From assembly GCA_031769625.1 (NCBI GenBank), contig JAUIMM010000694.1, positions 5,726,501 through 5,790,500 of the forward strand: DNA of 64,000 bases, given 5' to 3'. Position 1 is the first letter of the stretch. Each line of letters starts with the position of its first letter. Below the pieces are notes generated by a model that saw nothing but the letters and a program-made list of their open reading frames with translations, was not told the origin of the DNA and did no database searches. A program made the translations under genes and the position numbers. This stretch comes from Taudactylus pleione. Lineage: Eukaryota > Chordata > Amphibia > Anura > Myobatrachidae. This document shows positions 22,023-32,290 of this stretch, one piece after another.

Positions 22023-22426
22023 AAGGATTACATCGGTGACAGCATCCAAGTAGGCATGTCAGACAGTCCGTACCTGTACTGGCAGGAAAAAGAGGCAATT
22101 TGGAGGCCCCTGTACAAACTGGCTCTATTTTACCTGAGTTGCCCCCCTCCAGTGTGTACTCCAAAAGAGTGTTTAGTGCAGCCGGGAACCTTGTCAGCGA
22201 ATGGCGTAGGAGGTTGTTTCCACAAAATGTGGAGATGATGATGTTCATAAAAATGAATTATCAACTCTTCCAGGGAGACCAGCCTCCAGAACGTACAGAG
22301 GGACCTGTGGTGGTGGATTCCAGCGGGGATGAATTAATACTCTATGAGGATGAGGATGTACACAACACTGAAGAGGGTGAGGAATCGGTGGATGAGGATG
22401 ATGGGGACGACATCTTGCCTCCGTAG
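22023..22426 (+). pseudogene. hAT transposase C-terminal dimerisation region, frameshifted
   Basis: The upstream part reads YIGDSIQVG then SPYLYWQEKEAIWRPLYKLA in one frame. A C-run near 22141-22149 marks a shift into the frame reading PSSVYSKRVFSAAGNLVSEW and PQNVEMMMFIKMN, the classical hAT dimerisation motif. It ends in an acidic tail ESVDEDDGDDILPP and a stop at 22424. The same tail ends the ORFs in B and C, which shows that those are internal-deletion derivatives of this gene. Confidence 0.9.
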
Positions 22427-22478
22427 AGCCAGTTTGTGCAGGGACAGATTAATTGCCAGCTTGTTTTGTGGGGGCCCA

Positions 22479-22542
22479 AACAAACCAATCATTTTAGCCA
22501 CAGTCGTGTGGCAGACCCTGGCTCTGAAATGATTGGTTTGTT
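22479..22542 (+). promoter_or_regulatory. Conserved hairpin downstream of the transposase stop
   Basis: Arms CAAACCAATCATTTTAGCC and GGCTCTGAAATGATTGGTTTG around a loop of about 22 nt. The same structure is present in B (41526-41588) and C (43584-43650). Role unknown; it could be a 3' UTR or terminal-region structure. Confidence 0.6.
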
Positions 22543-23063
22543 AAAGTGTGCATGTCCTGTTTATACAACATAAGGGTGGGTGGGAGGGCCCAAGGACAAT
22601 TCCATTCTTGCACCTCTTTTTTTTCTTTGCATTATGTACTGTTTGGGGCCTAGTTTTTCAAACTGCCATCCTGTCTGCCACTGCAGTGTCACTCCTAGAT
22701 GGGCCACGTGTTTGTGCCGCCCACTCGTGTCGCTTAGCATAGTCATCCAGCTACCTCGGTGCAACCTTTTGGACAGAAAAACACTATTGTGAGGTGTGAG
22801 GTGTTCAGAATAGACTGGAAATGAGTGGAAATTAAGGTTATTGAGGTTAATAATAGCATAGGAGCAGAAAAATCCACAAATTCTGTGATTTTAGCTGTTT
22901 TTATGCTTTTTAAAAAAAAAAATACAGATCCAAAACACAAAACCCAGAACCCAAAACACCGAAGGGTGGTTTTGGCAAAACCAATCCAGATCCAAAACAC
23001 GAAGAAAGATCCAGATCCAAAACCAAAACACAAAACACGAAAAGTGGCAGGTGCACACCCCTA

Positions 23064-23552
23064 GTTTAGGGGGATATTTACTAAAGTGCAGGTTTTTAGA
23101 AGTGGAGATGTTGCCCATAGCAATCAGATTCTATGGGGTAAATTTACTAAGGTGGGAGTTCTTTTAAGAAGTGAGGTTGCCCATATCAACCAATCAGATT
23201 CCAGGTATTATCTTCTAGAAGGTGCTAGATAAATGAGAAGTAGAATCTGATTGGTTGCTATGGGCAACATCACTTCTTAAATAGAACTCCCATCTTAGTA
23301 AATTGACTCCTATTTATCATTTATCTAGCACCTTCTAGAAGAGAATAGCTAGAATCTGATTGGTTGCTATGGGCAACAACTCCACTTCTTAAAACCCGCA
23401 GTTTAGTAAATATACCCTTATTGTCACTGGCATCAAAGAGTAGTAAGACTGTGCAACTGGCGTATTGCCATGTCTATCCCACTCAGGCCCTCTCCTCTCT
23501 AGCCGGCAGCGCAGTAGACTCTGAGCACTAGGAGCACAGGCAGGAAAATGGC
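23064..23552 (+). repeat. Duplication copy 2, right part
   Basis: Continues copy 2 after hAT A and aligns with 8829-9310. It includes the nested palindromic MITE pair at 23071-23418 (inner element about 23134-23312) and the GCAGCGCAGTAGACTCTGAG block. Homology ends near 23552, where copy 1 runs into the retroelement. Confidence 0.85.
23071..23418. mobile_element. Nested palindromic MITE pair, copy 2
   Basis: Paralogous copy of 8834-9184 with the same inner and outer ends (GGGGTAAATTTACTAAG, TTAGTAAATTGACTCC) and TGATTGGTTGCTATGGGCAA blocks. Confidence 0.75.
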
Positions 23553-24150
23553 CACAGTATAATTACCCCGATGATTTGCGGAGCGTTGCTGCCGCAGGTG
23601 GAGGACTCCGGAGAGCATCCCCCTGAGGAGAAGACAATATTTAGGCACATATTGCCAAATATCCACTAACTCTCATGGTTTATTTATGGTTTATATAAAT
23701 GAGCTGTATTTTAGCATCCTAACCCTATCCCTCCCCCCCCTTGCACCCTAACCCTCCCCGCTAATGCTTAAACCTAACCCTCCCTCCATGGTGCCTGAAC
23801 CTAACCCTCCCCCTTAGTGCCTAAACTTAACCCCCCTGTCTGCAGCCTAACCCTAACCTTTCCACCATAGCCTAACCCTAACCCCCCGGTGATGCCTAAA
23901 CCTGACCCCCCTGTCTGCAGCCTAACCCTAACCTTTCCCCCGTAGCCTAACCCCTAACCCCCCTGTGGTGCCTAAACCTCACCCCCCCCCCCCTCCGCGG
24001 CTACAGCTAACCCGGCCCGCTATACTTACATTCGAGCTGCCAGCTGTTGGGATTCCGGCATTGGCATCTCAACTGGCGTCAGGATTCCTGGTGCCGGTGT
24101 TCTGTCCGTAGGTCAGGATTCCGGCGCCGGGATTTCAACAGCCGGCACCC
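23553..24150. mobile_element. MITE with telomere-like core
   Basis: About 23710-24005 holds CCTAACCCTAACC-type repeats with CAGCCTAACCCTAACCTTTCC and GTGCCTAAACC spacers. The right end carries inverted GATTCCGGCATTGGCA / CCGGCGCCGGGATTTC blocks. The left end is not resolved. It resembles the elements at 25.3-25.9 kb and 43.0/47.2 kb. Confidence 0.55.
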
Positions 24151-25278
24151 CTTGTGGAGGTATAATAACTACATCCTGTGTAAAGGAATAGGGAGCATAA
24201 CACGGTGCAGCACATATGCTGTATATAAATATTGCCATATTTCTTTACAAAAGTACAATAATTCTCTTCGTAACATAAGGTGCACTGTAGCTGTACATTG
24301 CATGAATTACACTTACACCTGTGAGTAGCCAGTCACTGGAGATAAGCTGCTGGGAGCTCTGTCCGTTGAATTAGCCCAGGACTTTGTTACATGGCTCCAT
24401 TACACAGATAAAGTGCCTGGAGCTATTCGATCAGTCAGCTACTTGCTGAATACATCAGAAATCTGCTATAGTACGCTCAATTGCTCTGTAAAAAATCATG
24501 TGTCGCAAATAAATACAGTTTATGATGAAATTAAGACAGTTTTTTTTTTATTAAATATATTCATCTGTGGCTATTATCTATCTTTTTTATCTCACAAGTT
24601 GCAACTCTGACATTTCATCAGGAGCCAAAACAATTCCTGCAGCCTCTAAAAGTAAATCTTCGCGGATACTGTATATAACTTTTATTTCCCTTTAACCCTG
24701 GCAGAAAATTATATCATTCTGGAGTTTTGATGTCACTTTCTTGCTAATTAAATTAAACCAATTTTATTGCGCTTCATATATAAACTCGTCATTAAAAATA
24801 ATGAGAGCAGTTAGATGTGTTTCCAGATTTTACTTTACTTTAAAATATTAATCTTTTAGGTTTGTAAACAGGATGAAACAAATTCATTTTTAAAACTGTT
24901 TCAAAAAGCTGGTGCCTGCACCTATAAGGTTTCTGCGGAGGAGGATGTATTACATAACGTACCCTTCATCTCCATACTTTGCTGGTTTATAAGCCGTTTA
25001 TCTACGCTGATATTAGCAGTGACCTGGGACGGGGGTAAGTAGTTGAGCAGGAGGTGCGGGAGGCGGCACTTCTGTATTGTTTGAATTAAATTGACATTAA
25101 CATTTCCTAAGGACCAATATCCCACATAAGGGGATTTTAACAACACCTGCATAGACGTTTTTCTTCTCACTTGTTGCCTTGAACTTTCTTATAGGATCCT
25201 GACAATTCATTGCCAGATTAATACTACCCCAAGGAGACTATTTAATGTTTGGAACAATTGCGGAGTTCCTATGAATAC
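24151..25278. other. Non-coding, AT-rich island
   Basis: No gene, tandem repeat or transposon terminus is visible. About 24480-24900 is AT-rich with several TAATTA-like words and no inverted repeats. Possibly old single-copy DNA. Confidence 0.4.
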
Positions 25279-25860
25279 CACGGTATGCAGTCGGGAAGCC
25301 GGCAGACGTAATCCCGACAGCCGGCTTCCCGACTGCATTATCCCAGTGAGGGTTAAATAACAGGCATCTAAATCTAGGCGCCTGCCATTTTACTGACGCC
25401 CGGAAACCGGTGCCCGGCATCCCAATCAAATTGATACCGGGCGCTGCTGCGGACAGCCGCGCGGGGGGGGAGGGTTAGGTTTAGTGCTCCCGGGGGGAAT
25501 TTAGGGTTAGGCACCCCCGGGAGGTTAGGGTTAGGTTAGGGGAAGGGAGGGTTAGGGTTAGGCACCCTCAGGGGGGGGACTTAGGCTTAAGCGTCAGGGA
25601 AGGGGGGGGTTAGGTTTAGGCACTTAGAGAGGGGATTAGGGTTAGGCACTGGTGGGGAAGGTTAGGGTTAGGTACCCCTAAGGAGGGTTAGGGTTAGGTG
25701 GGGAGGTTAGGTTAGTTAATACTTACCTTGGGACGTTCGGGATTTTCAGCCATGTCGGCTAGCCGCTGTCGGGATTTGAACCGGCGGCAATTCATTCCGA
25801 TTCTGCACTTTAGGAATGAATTTGCCGCTGTTGCCAGCCATCGTAGGATGTGAGATTATA
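25279..25860. mobile_element. MITE with telomere-like core, opposite orientation
   Basis: Begins CGGTATGCAGTCGGGAAGCC followed by an inner palindrome ending GGCTTCCCGACTGCA. The core at about 25466-25720 is rich in GGGTTAGGGTTAGG with CACCCCCGGGAGG spacers. It shares its terminus with the element whose right end is at 47214-47242 (GCCGGCTTCCCGACTGCATA). Confidence 0.65.
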
Positions 25861-26252
25861 CCTATGTGTTGTCATCTATTATATAGTGCACCAGTAAAGA
25901 TTTTGTACACATTGTTCATCTGTTTCTTCATTGTATCATTATTAGCCCTACACCCCTGAGCTGAGTCCTTGTTCCCTTTGTTTATTACAATCCCCCAAAG
26001 CTCCATCTTCTAATTCCCAGCTGAACTTTCTGGGGCCGGGCTCCTCCATGCTGTCCTGCACATTCTGGGGGATGAGCTGTCCGATGTTGCGACATCATGA
26101 CGTCTAGTTTGATGCCCTGTGAACTTTACAGCAAGAGCAGCAATGTGAGCTGGTACAGCTGGGCGCCAGCCCACCTATAACTCATTACGGCAGGCGCTTT
26201 GCCACAACATGGGGAAATGCTAACATGGGCTAAGGCAGTGGCCATACGACAC
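25861..26252. other. Non-coding
   Basis: No recognisable gene or repeat structure; contains a CTCCATCTTCTAATTCCCAG-like unique stretch. Confidence 0.35.
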
Positions 26253-26255
26253 TTT

Positions 26256-26852
26256 GGAGCTCGTTCAGACCCGGACGCTAAGCTGCGCTCTTACGCAGCC
26301 AAAAGGGACCAGGTATACAAATGCCGCGATCGCACTGTCTGGTGGATGGACTCCCTCTATGCCTTAGAGAGCGACGGCAGAGAGAACGCACGCCGGTATA
26401 AAGACGCCCACCTTTCTTTCTTAGCACACGTCATTTCCAGGAAGTGTGTGATTAATCGGTAACATCGAGAACCATCGAAGCTGCACGCAGCGCTTGAGGT
26501 AGACCCTGCCCCACCGCTCTGCGATCAGTGCTATCTAAAATACAACCAAGTGACATGTACAATGACGCTTCTTTGCTAACTATGCACACCCATAAAACGC
26601 CATTTAGACGCCCAGACACGCCAGCGTTCGCACATCCACTCCCCCGTTCACAAGCACCTTCCCCTGTTACCATCCACAAACAGCGCTATCTGTCACTCAA
26701 ATTAGCGTCCAGTCTGTGTACTACGAGCGCACAATTCCCGAGCGCAGTGAGTGACTTGCGCATGCGCATATTGATGCATACGCATGCGCAAACATGCGAT
26801 TATCGGCCATAGCATGCGTTTGCGGCTTAGCGTCCGGGTCTGAATCAGGCCC
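26256..26852. mobile_element. Harbinger-like MITE
   Basis: The right end CCGGGTCTGAATCAGGCC matches the family TIR; the left end GGAGCTCGTTCAGACCCGG is diverged. Candidate TSD TTT (26253-26255, 26853-26855). The interior includes CACAAGCACCTTCCCC, the reverse complement of the GGGGAAGGTGCTTG block of related copies. Confidence 0.7.
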
Positions 26853-28394
26853 TTTCTACGATCCTTGCTAGTACTAATGATATTCTAACCCCGTCTACTT
26901 TTCTGTTGGGCCCAGCTTACAGTCCATTCATTCCGGTCTACAATATAAAACAAATGATTTAGTAAATGTTACTGACAAGTGACCAGCCATCATTGACAAT
27001 CTGTTATTTGAAAATAAAACCCTTTTTCAATATTATTTCACACTGTTAATTTTGTACCTTATTTACAAAAATAAAGACATTATACAGTGTTGTACGCAAA
27101 CCCGATTGTGCGGGATCTGTACTGCGCACATGCAGGTCTCCCTCTGTGAGATGGCTCGCAGCTCCCCCAAACCCACTGACATGCTGCAGGGTTTGGAGGG
27201 GCTGATTGGGGGGGGCGACTAGAACTGTTATAGTAAAATGGAGGCCCCCCGTTTTGTAGGTGTGGCCAGGCCAGGTTCTGCATATTCCGACGCAGCCTCC
27301 CTGGGCCCTGGCAGAGCAGCTCCGCCGGTTATCCACTAAGGCTTACTCCGATGGCCCATGGTGATCAAATGCCGTGCCTTTGGATGCAGCACTCGTATCT
27401 GCAATGCCGGCAGTGGGCGTATTTTACCTTGAGACGCCATCTGCGGCATTACCATTTTGTAGCATTGCTGCTGTGTCCAAGGATGCTGCCGTGATGCTTT
27501 TACCGTACAACACTGAATAAGCCCCACTGTCAATTATAATGGGAGCCAGCAGGACAGTACAGTAACAGACTTATCATATGAGGTCCCTGTGACAGTAGCA
27601 TCCAGTACAGAAGGGACAATCAGTCAGTGAATACAGAAAACTTTTTTTTTATTTAGTAAATGTACACAAAGATTTTCTGCAGCATTTAGCTGGAGAAAGT
27701 CTAAGGCATTATTTTTATATATGTAGCAAAGTGAAAAGTGCAAAGACATCACGGATTTCCCTGACTTGTCACGTGTTTGTGCGCTGTCCCGCGGCCCCCT
27801 TAGGTGTCAATGACTGTGCGCAAACAATATTTATATTGATGAGAGGGGCGGAGCTTCTCCCAATAGCATAATGCCATCTTTGGGTGGTGTTGTGTCTGCT
27901 CGCATGTGAGATAAGCAGGGAACAGACCGTTCTTCTCCTGCTGTCTGTCAGAGTGTAGCATGAGGGTCCCTGGGCTCGTGTACACTGGACTTCTGATGCA
28001 TGCTGCCGTCTTTCACATTGGTGAATGACGGCAAAAAGAGCCCATCGGGGGCCAGATTTCACCTTGTCAGGACAAGCCCTTCCCTCTCGGTCTATCCCAG
28101 CAAGTGCTTTTATAGAAATAGTTATTATAATGGCATAAAAGCCATAAGGAACCTCTGGACTCGCAAAGAGCCATCCTGCAGCCCTCAGGAGAGGAAAAAT
28201 CCCCTGTGGGGGAAACCTCTGGGGAACCATGGCTTCAGGATCGCCCTTCCCTCTGGGTAGTACAGTAAGAGGTGTAATAATAGGTAAAGGGGGGTCTACA
28301 TAGGCAAACACAGGGGGGGTTTCCATCTGCCTGGAAACCCCCCTCCCCAGCCCACACCATGACCACAATAGAAATAGTAATATAATAGATTGTT
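26853..28394. other. Non-coding
   Basis: No recognised gene. A 199-codon minus-strand frame at 27769-28368 has no domain and no codon bias that I can see. Parts around 27040-27340 may be an old repeat, but no terminus was found. Confidence 0.35.
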
Positions 28395-29597
28395 ACTAGT
28401 GCTGCATGTTCTTCACAGTATCACAAATTAAATAATTAGCACCACCTGTGGATCTTTTAACATGTATCAGCCAGTAATAAATAACCTGAGCACCAACTAG
28501 AAGATCTGGAAAACATGCACTGTTAGAGATGCACTGCTATAGAGCCCAATATGTACATATATGTCCAGGGCAGTGCTAGGTTCTTCTGCTGCTCCTCTAG
28601 GCTCCCAGACTTGCTCCAATAGTCTGGAATGGTGCCCACATCAAATATAAATACGTTCAGCTCAGGCAGGATGGACCTACTGCTGCATCTAATGGTTACT
28701 GTGATCACTGGTCCTGTATATGCTGGAATTATTATACACAATACACTATGTATGACACATATAATGGGTTACTGTGATCACTGGTCCTGTATATGCTGGA
28801 ATTATGACACACAATACACTATGTATGACACATATAATGGGTTACTGTGATCACTGGTCCTGTATATGCTGGAATTATGACACACAATACACTATGTATG
28901 ACACATATAATGGGTTACTGTGATCACTGGTCCTGTATATGCTGGAATTATGACACACAATACACTATGTATGACACATATAATGGGTTACTGTGATCAC
29001 TGGTCCTGTATATGCTGGAATTATGACACACAATACACTATGTATGACACATATAATGGGTTACTGTGATCACTGGTCCTGTATATGCTGGGATTATTAC
29101 ACACAATACACTATGTATGACACATATAATGGGTTACTGTGATCACTGGTCCTGTATATACTGGGATTATTACACACAATACACTATGTATGACACATAT
29201 AATGGGTTACTGTGATCACTGGTCCTGTATATGCTGGATATATGACACACAATACACTATGTATGACACATATAATGGGTTACTATGATCACTGGTCCTG
29301 TATATACTGGATATATGACACACAATACACTATGTATGACACATATAATGGTTACTGTGATCGCTGGTCCTGTATATGCTGGAATTATGATACACAATAC
29401 ACTATGTATGACACATATAATGGGTTACTGTGATCACTGGTCCTGTATATACTGGGACTATTTCACACAATACACTTTGTGTGACGCTTATTAAAGCTGG
29501 TAAGTGCTAATTCTGCCCTCTTCATTGACAGTCCACACTCGCTCTATAATTAAGCATTTGGAAACCCCCCTCTGGAAATCCTGCGTTTGCCACTGGA
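28395..29597 (+). repeat. Interspersed repeat with internal 73-bp tandem expansion
   Basis: Homologous to 48935-49608: both share AGTGCTGCATGTTCTT, TAGAGCCCAATA, TCTGGAATGGTGCCCACATC and the end TTTGCCACTGG. The copy here contains about 11 direct 73-bp units, whereas the paralogue has only one or two diverged units. Class unknown; no coding capacity. Confidence 0.8.
28691..29490 (+). repeat. 73-bp tandem array, about 11 units
   Basis: Unit: GTTACTGTGATCACTGGTCC, TGTATATGCTGG, then ACACAATACACTATGTATGA and CACATATAATGG. Units start near 28694 and recur every 73 bp to 29423. Identity between units is very high, so the expansion is recent. Confidence 0.97.
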
Positions 29598-30775
29598 TAC
29601 CCACTAATACTCACCTGATATCAGCAGCTGATGAGAAGTTGGAGGGAAAAGGAGATAAAATACATTGTTAGTAGATGAACTAGCAGAGTGACAAAATGAA
29701 AACATTGATGTCGGTGTAAAGAGGGGAAAACCTCTATATAAGGGGGTTAAACTGACCTTAGAACTACTGAGGACAATGCATATGCCTAATATAAGCACAA
29801 CTGACCCAAAGTGTCTTACAGATGTGTCCTCTAACATCCTTGCCGATCGCACTACAAAAGTGCGCATGCATCGCGGCACGCCATTACCCACAGCAGCGTA
29901 TGCTACGGCGCTCACTGCAATTGCACCATGCAATCCTACGGAGTCGCAGGTGCGAATGCAGAGATCGTATCCGCTGGCGGGCGCACACCTCGAGCAATGC
30001 GTAGCGCGCTTTGCCGGGTAAGCAGCAAGGATGTAGCAGGGCACATCTGTATGTGTATATAACACACGCATTAGGGGGAATATACCAGTGTGTAATGTGT
30101 CAGTTATTCAGCATTTTCTGCACCGGATATAAAGCGATTTATGTATACTTATAAAGGCAAAACCAGGTTGGGAAAGATAAGTTTCCTTTCTTACAGCGAA
30201 AGCTGCGAAACTGTGCCCAGAAATGGCTAATATTTGGGTGCTTAATGCCATAAAATAGTAACACATACTGGTATAATGGTGTGTACTGTGTAATATGGAG
30301 CTATTCCATTCTCTATACTTCATAGACAAAGATAAACAGTCACTTATTACAGATCTATTTCACATATCTAAACCGAAACAATTTCCTCTCATTTCACCAT
30401 TTGGTTATTATTTCTTCATTGAGGAAAAAGTCAGCTACAGCATCTTACTACTTCCATAGTCATCTGACTGGGCCCTTAGTGGGAAGCGACTCTTTGCAGT
30501 CTATCATTGTATCATTCTGTCTCTCCTCACAGCTCTTTGTATTACCAATGATCCCTGTGCCGGCCTTCTGCACCGTCCTGGACCAAAACGAGCACCAGAG
30601 ACACTGTCAGTGTAGGCTGAGGAGTAATTGTTGCTGCCTGTACAACACTACCTCACCTGTCACACGTACCTCTCTGCCCACCCATTGATATACCTCTCAC
30701 CCATCCATCAATTGATGGGAAAGGGTTATACCAGTACCCATTTCCCACTACCAGTATACCATTCTAACCACTACT
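29598..30775. other. Non-coding
   Basis: Around 29820-30020 is CpG-containing sequence with short palindromes such as AAAGTGCGCATGCATCGCGG. No gene recognised. Confidence 0.35.
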
Positions 30776-31290
30776 AATCACAGATACATTCCTCAAACAC
30801 TGAAATACCTCTCACTATCACTCCGAAACACAACACCTCCCCAAACTTAGGGGTTCCGAGTGATTCCAAGTCCCAGCACAAGTCTTCCCACCAAAATCGG
30901 ACCCCAAAACAAGGCAAAACGGCATACTCCCAGCGTCGGATCTTGCGTGTTTTGGATTGCATATAAAAGTTCCTCCTTTGTGATTAGGCAGCGAGAATTG
31001 CAATAAAATATACAGTATATATTTTTTTTATCCTGTTTAAAGCAAAAAAACCTCCAGTATTTTGTAATTTAATTAAAAAATTATATTGTGCATTTCAAAA
31101 AGTGGTGATGCAGAATGACTGGATATTAATGTTATTGATATTAATAATACTGTACCGTAGGAGCAAAACCGGGCCCAAATTACGTGATCGTAACGGTTTT
31201 TATCAATTTTGAATAAATCCAAAAACAAACCGAAACAGGGACCAAAACACTTGAGGGTGGTTTGGCCAAAACCAAAACACGGGTGTCATA
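30776..31290. mobile_element. Decayed hAT-related non-autonomous element
   Basis: The right part has GGGACCAAAACACTTGAGGG and TGGCCAAAACCAAAACACGG, matching the right-terminal region of the hAT A-C family. The left part has a GCATATAAAAG TATA-like box (30959-30969). Termini are too decayed to place. Confidence 0.5.
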
Positions 31291-31934
31291 TTGCGTTGGC
31301 AAAGCCGATGCCCGATATATCAGCGCATATCGCTGTGCGATCAGCTGACGGCCCGTACGCTTGCAGCAGAGGTCGCCGGGGAGGGGGATGCGAGGCAACC
31401 ACTAGCCAGCGGGATCCACGGCCAGATGACAGATGATGGTTGGTCAGTGTGTAGGAACAACCATCACCTGCAGATATATCTTTCTGGTATGTACACAGCT
31501 TTCCCTTCTCCCCTCATAATAATACTAATTCTATGCTAACTCCTGTCCCCCAGCTCATATTTATGATCATTGAATTACATTTTCTCATTGCGGCTAACAG
31601 CAGGACACTATTTTCTTCTTAATCAATTTGAGATTGTGACAAAGTCATCCTGCCTAATTATATGTAATCGATATTTTCAATTTAAGGTCAGATCAATAGG
31701 GTTTAATTAATGTGTGGCAATTTAGAAAAGCAATAACAAGTTATTTGTAAACTAAGCGTAATATGATTTCTTAACCTTTAGACGCAGAGCCTATATAGTA
31801 TGTACCGTATACTTGTGTAATATCGGTTATAAAACTTGTTGCATTAGTCACAGCGGTCGGCTGTTCTATTCAGGATCAGTGTGCTGGGAGAATAAAGTAA
31901 CGGCATCCCTATGCTTAATGTCGCCTGGGTGCTG
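31291..31934. other. Non-coding, AT-rich island
   Basis: About 31560-31770 is AT-rich with TAATTA, ATCGAT, TTTAATTAATG and AATAACAAG words and no repeat structure. A candidate conserved regulatory stretch on appearance only. Confidence 0.4.
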
Positions 31935-32290
31935 ATGTCGGACTCCCTCCCTAGTGGCTGGGGCAGAGCTTAGGGTACCCGCAGGGTCCCCCCCCCAAGC
32001 CCTCATATCTTACCTTGTGCCAGCAAGCCTGTGCCTCCTCTTCCGTGGTGCCTACTTCCCAGTGATTTTCGGGAAGATGGCGCTTGCACACAAGACAACA
32101 AAGGTTCTGGCCCGATGCCATCTTCTTAAAGATATCACTAGGAATATGGTGCCATGGAGGAGGAGGGTACATGATTAGTATATTATGGGTGCAGGGTATG
32201 TGGTGTAGGGTCCCCCTAGAACCAAGGGCCCATGTGCACCATACACCCCGCACCTATCATAAATATGTCTATGGGTGCCAGCGTTTGTGT
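31935..32290. mobile_element. Decayed hAT-type MITE
   Basis: Contains ATTATGGGTGCAGGGTATGT and AAGGGCCCATGTGCACC. These resemble the GGGTGCAGGGTGTG and ACACGGGCCCCTGGG blocks of the hAT MITE at 58585-58975. Ends not resolved. Confidence 0.4.

Larger units (their letters stand above)
15849..23063 (+). mobile_element. hAT transposon copy A
   Basis: 7215-bp element with termini TAGGGGTG and CACCCCTA and an 8-bp TSD with one mismatch (GCTTAGGG 15841-15848, GTTTAGGG 23064-23071). The empty site is preserved at 8816-8840. Order: left terminus with a 13-bp-arm hairpin (15860-15886), TATA-like promoter, a MITE inserted later, a tandem array of about 19 units, a broken transposase core, a second array, a broken transposase C-terminus, a conserved hairpin and the right terminus. 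The 8-bp TSD, the short TAGGGGTG TIR and the transposase motifs place it in hAT (ZBED-like lineage). Confidence 0.95.

Noticed and set aside
27769..28368. 199-codon minus-strand frame
   Set aside because: No recognisable domain, no splice or promoter context, and an overlapping opposite-strand frame of similar quality.
29604..30071. 155-codon minus-strand frame
   Set aside because: No family resemblance; lies in CpG-containing repeat-like sequence with equally long overlapping frames.
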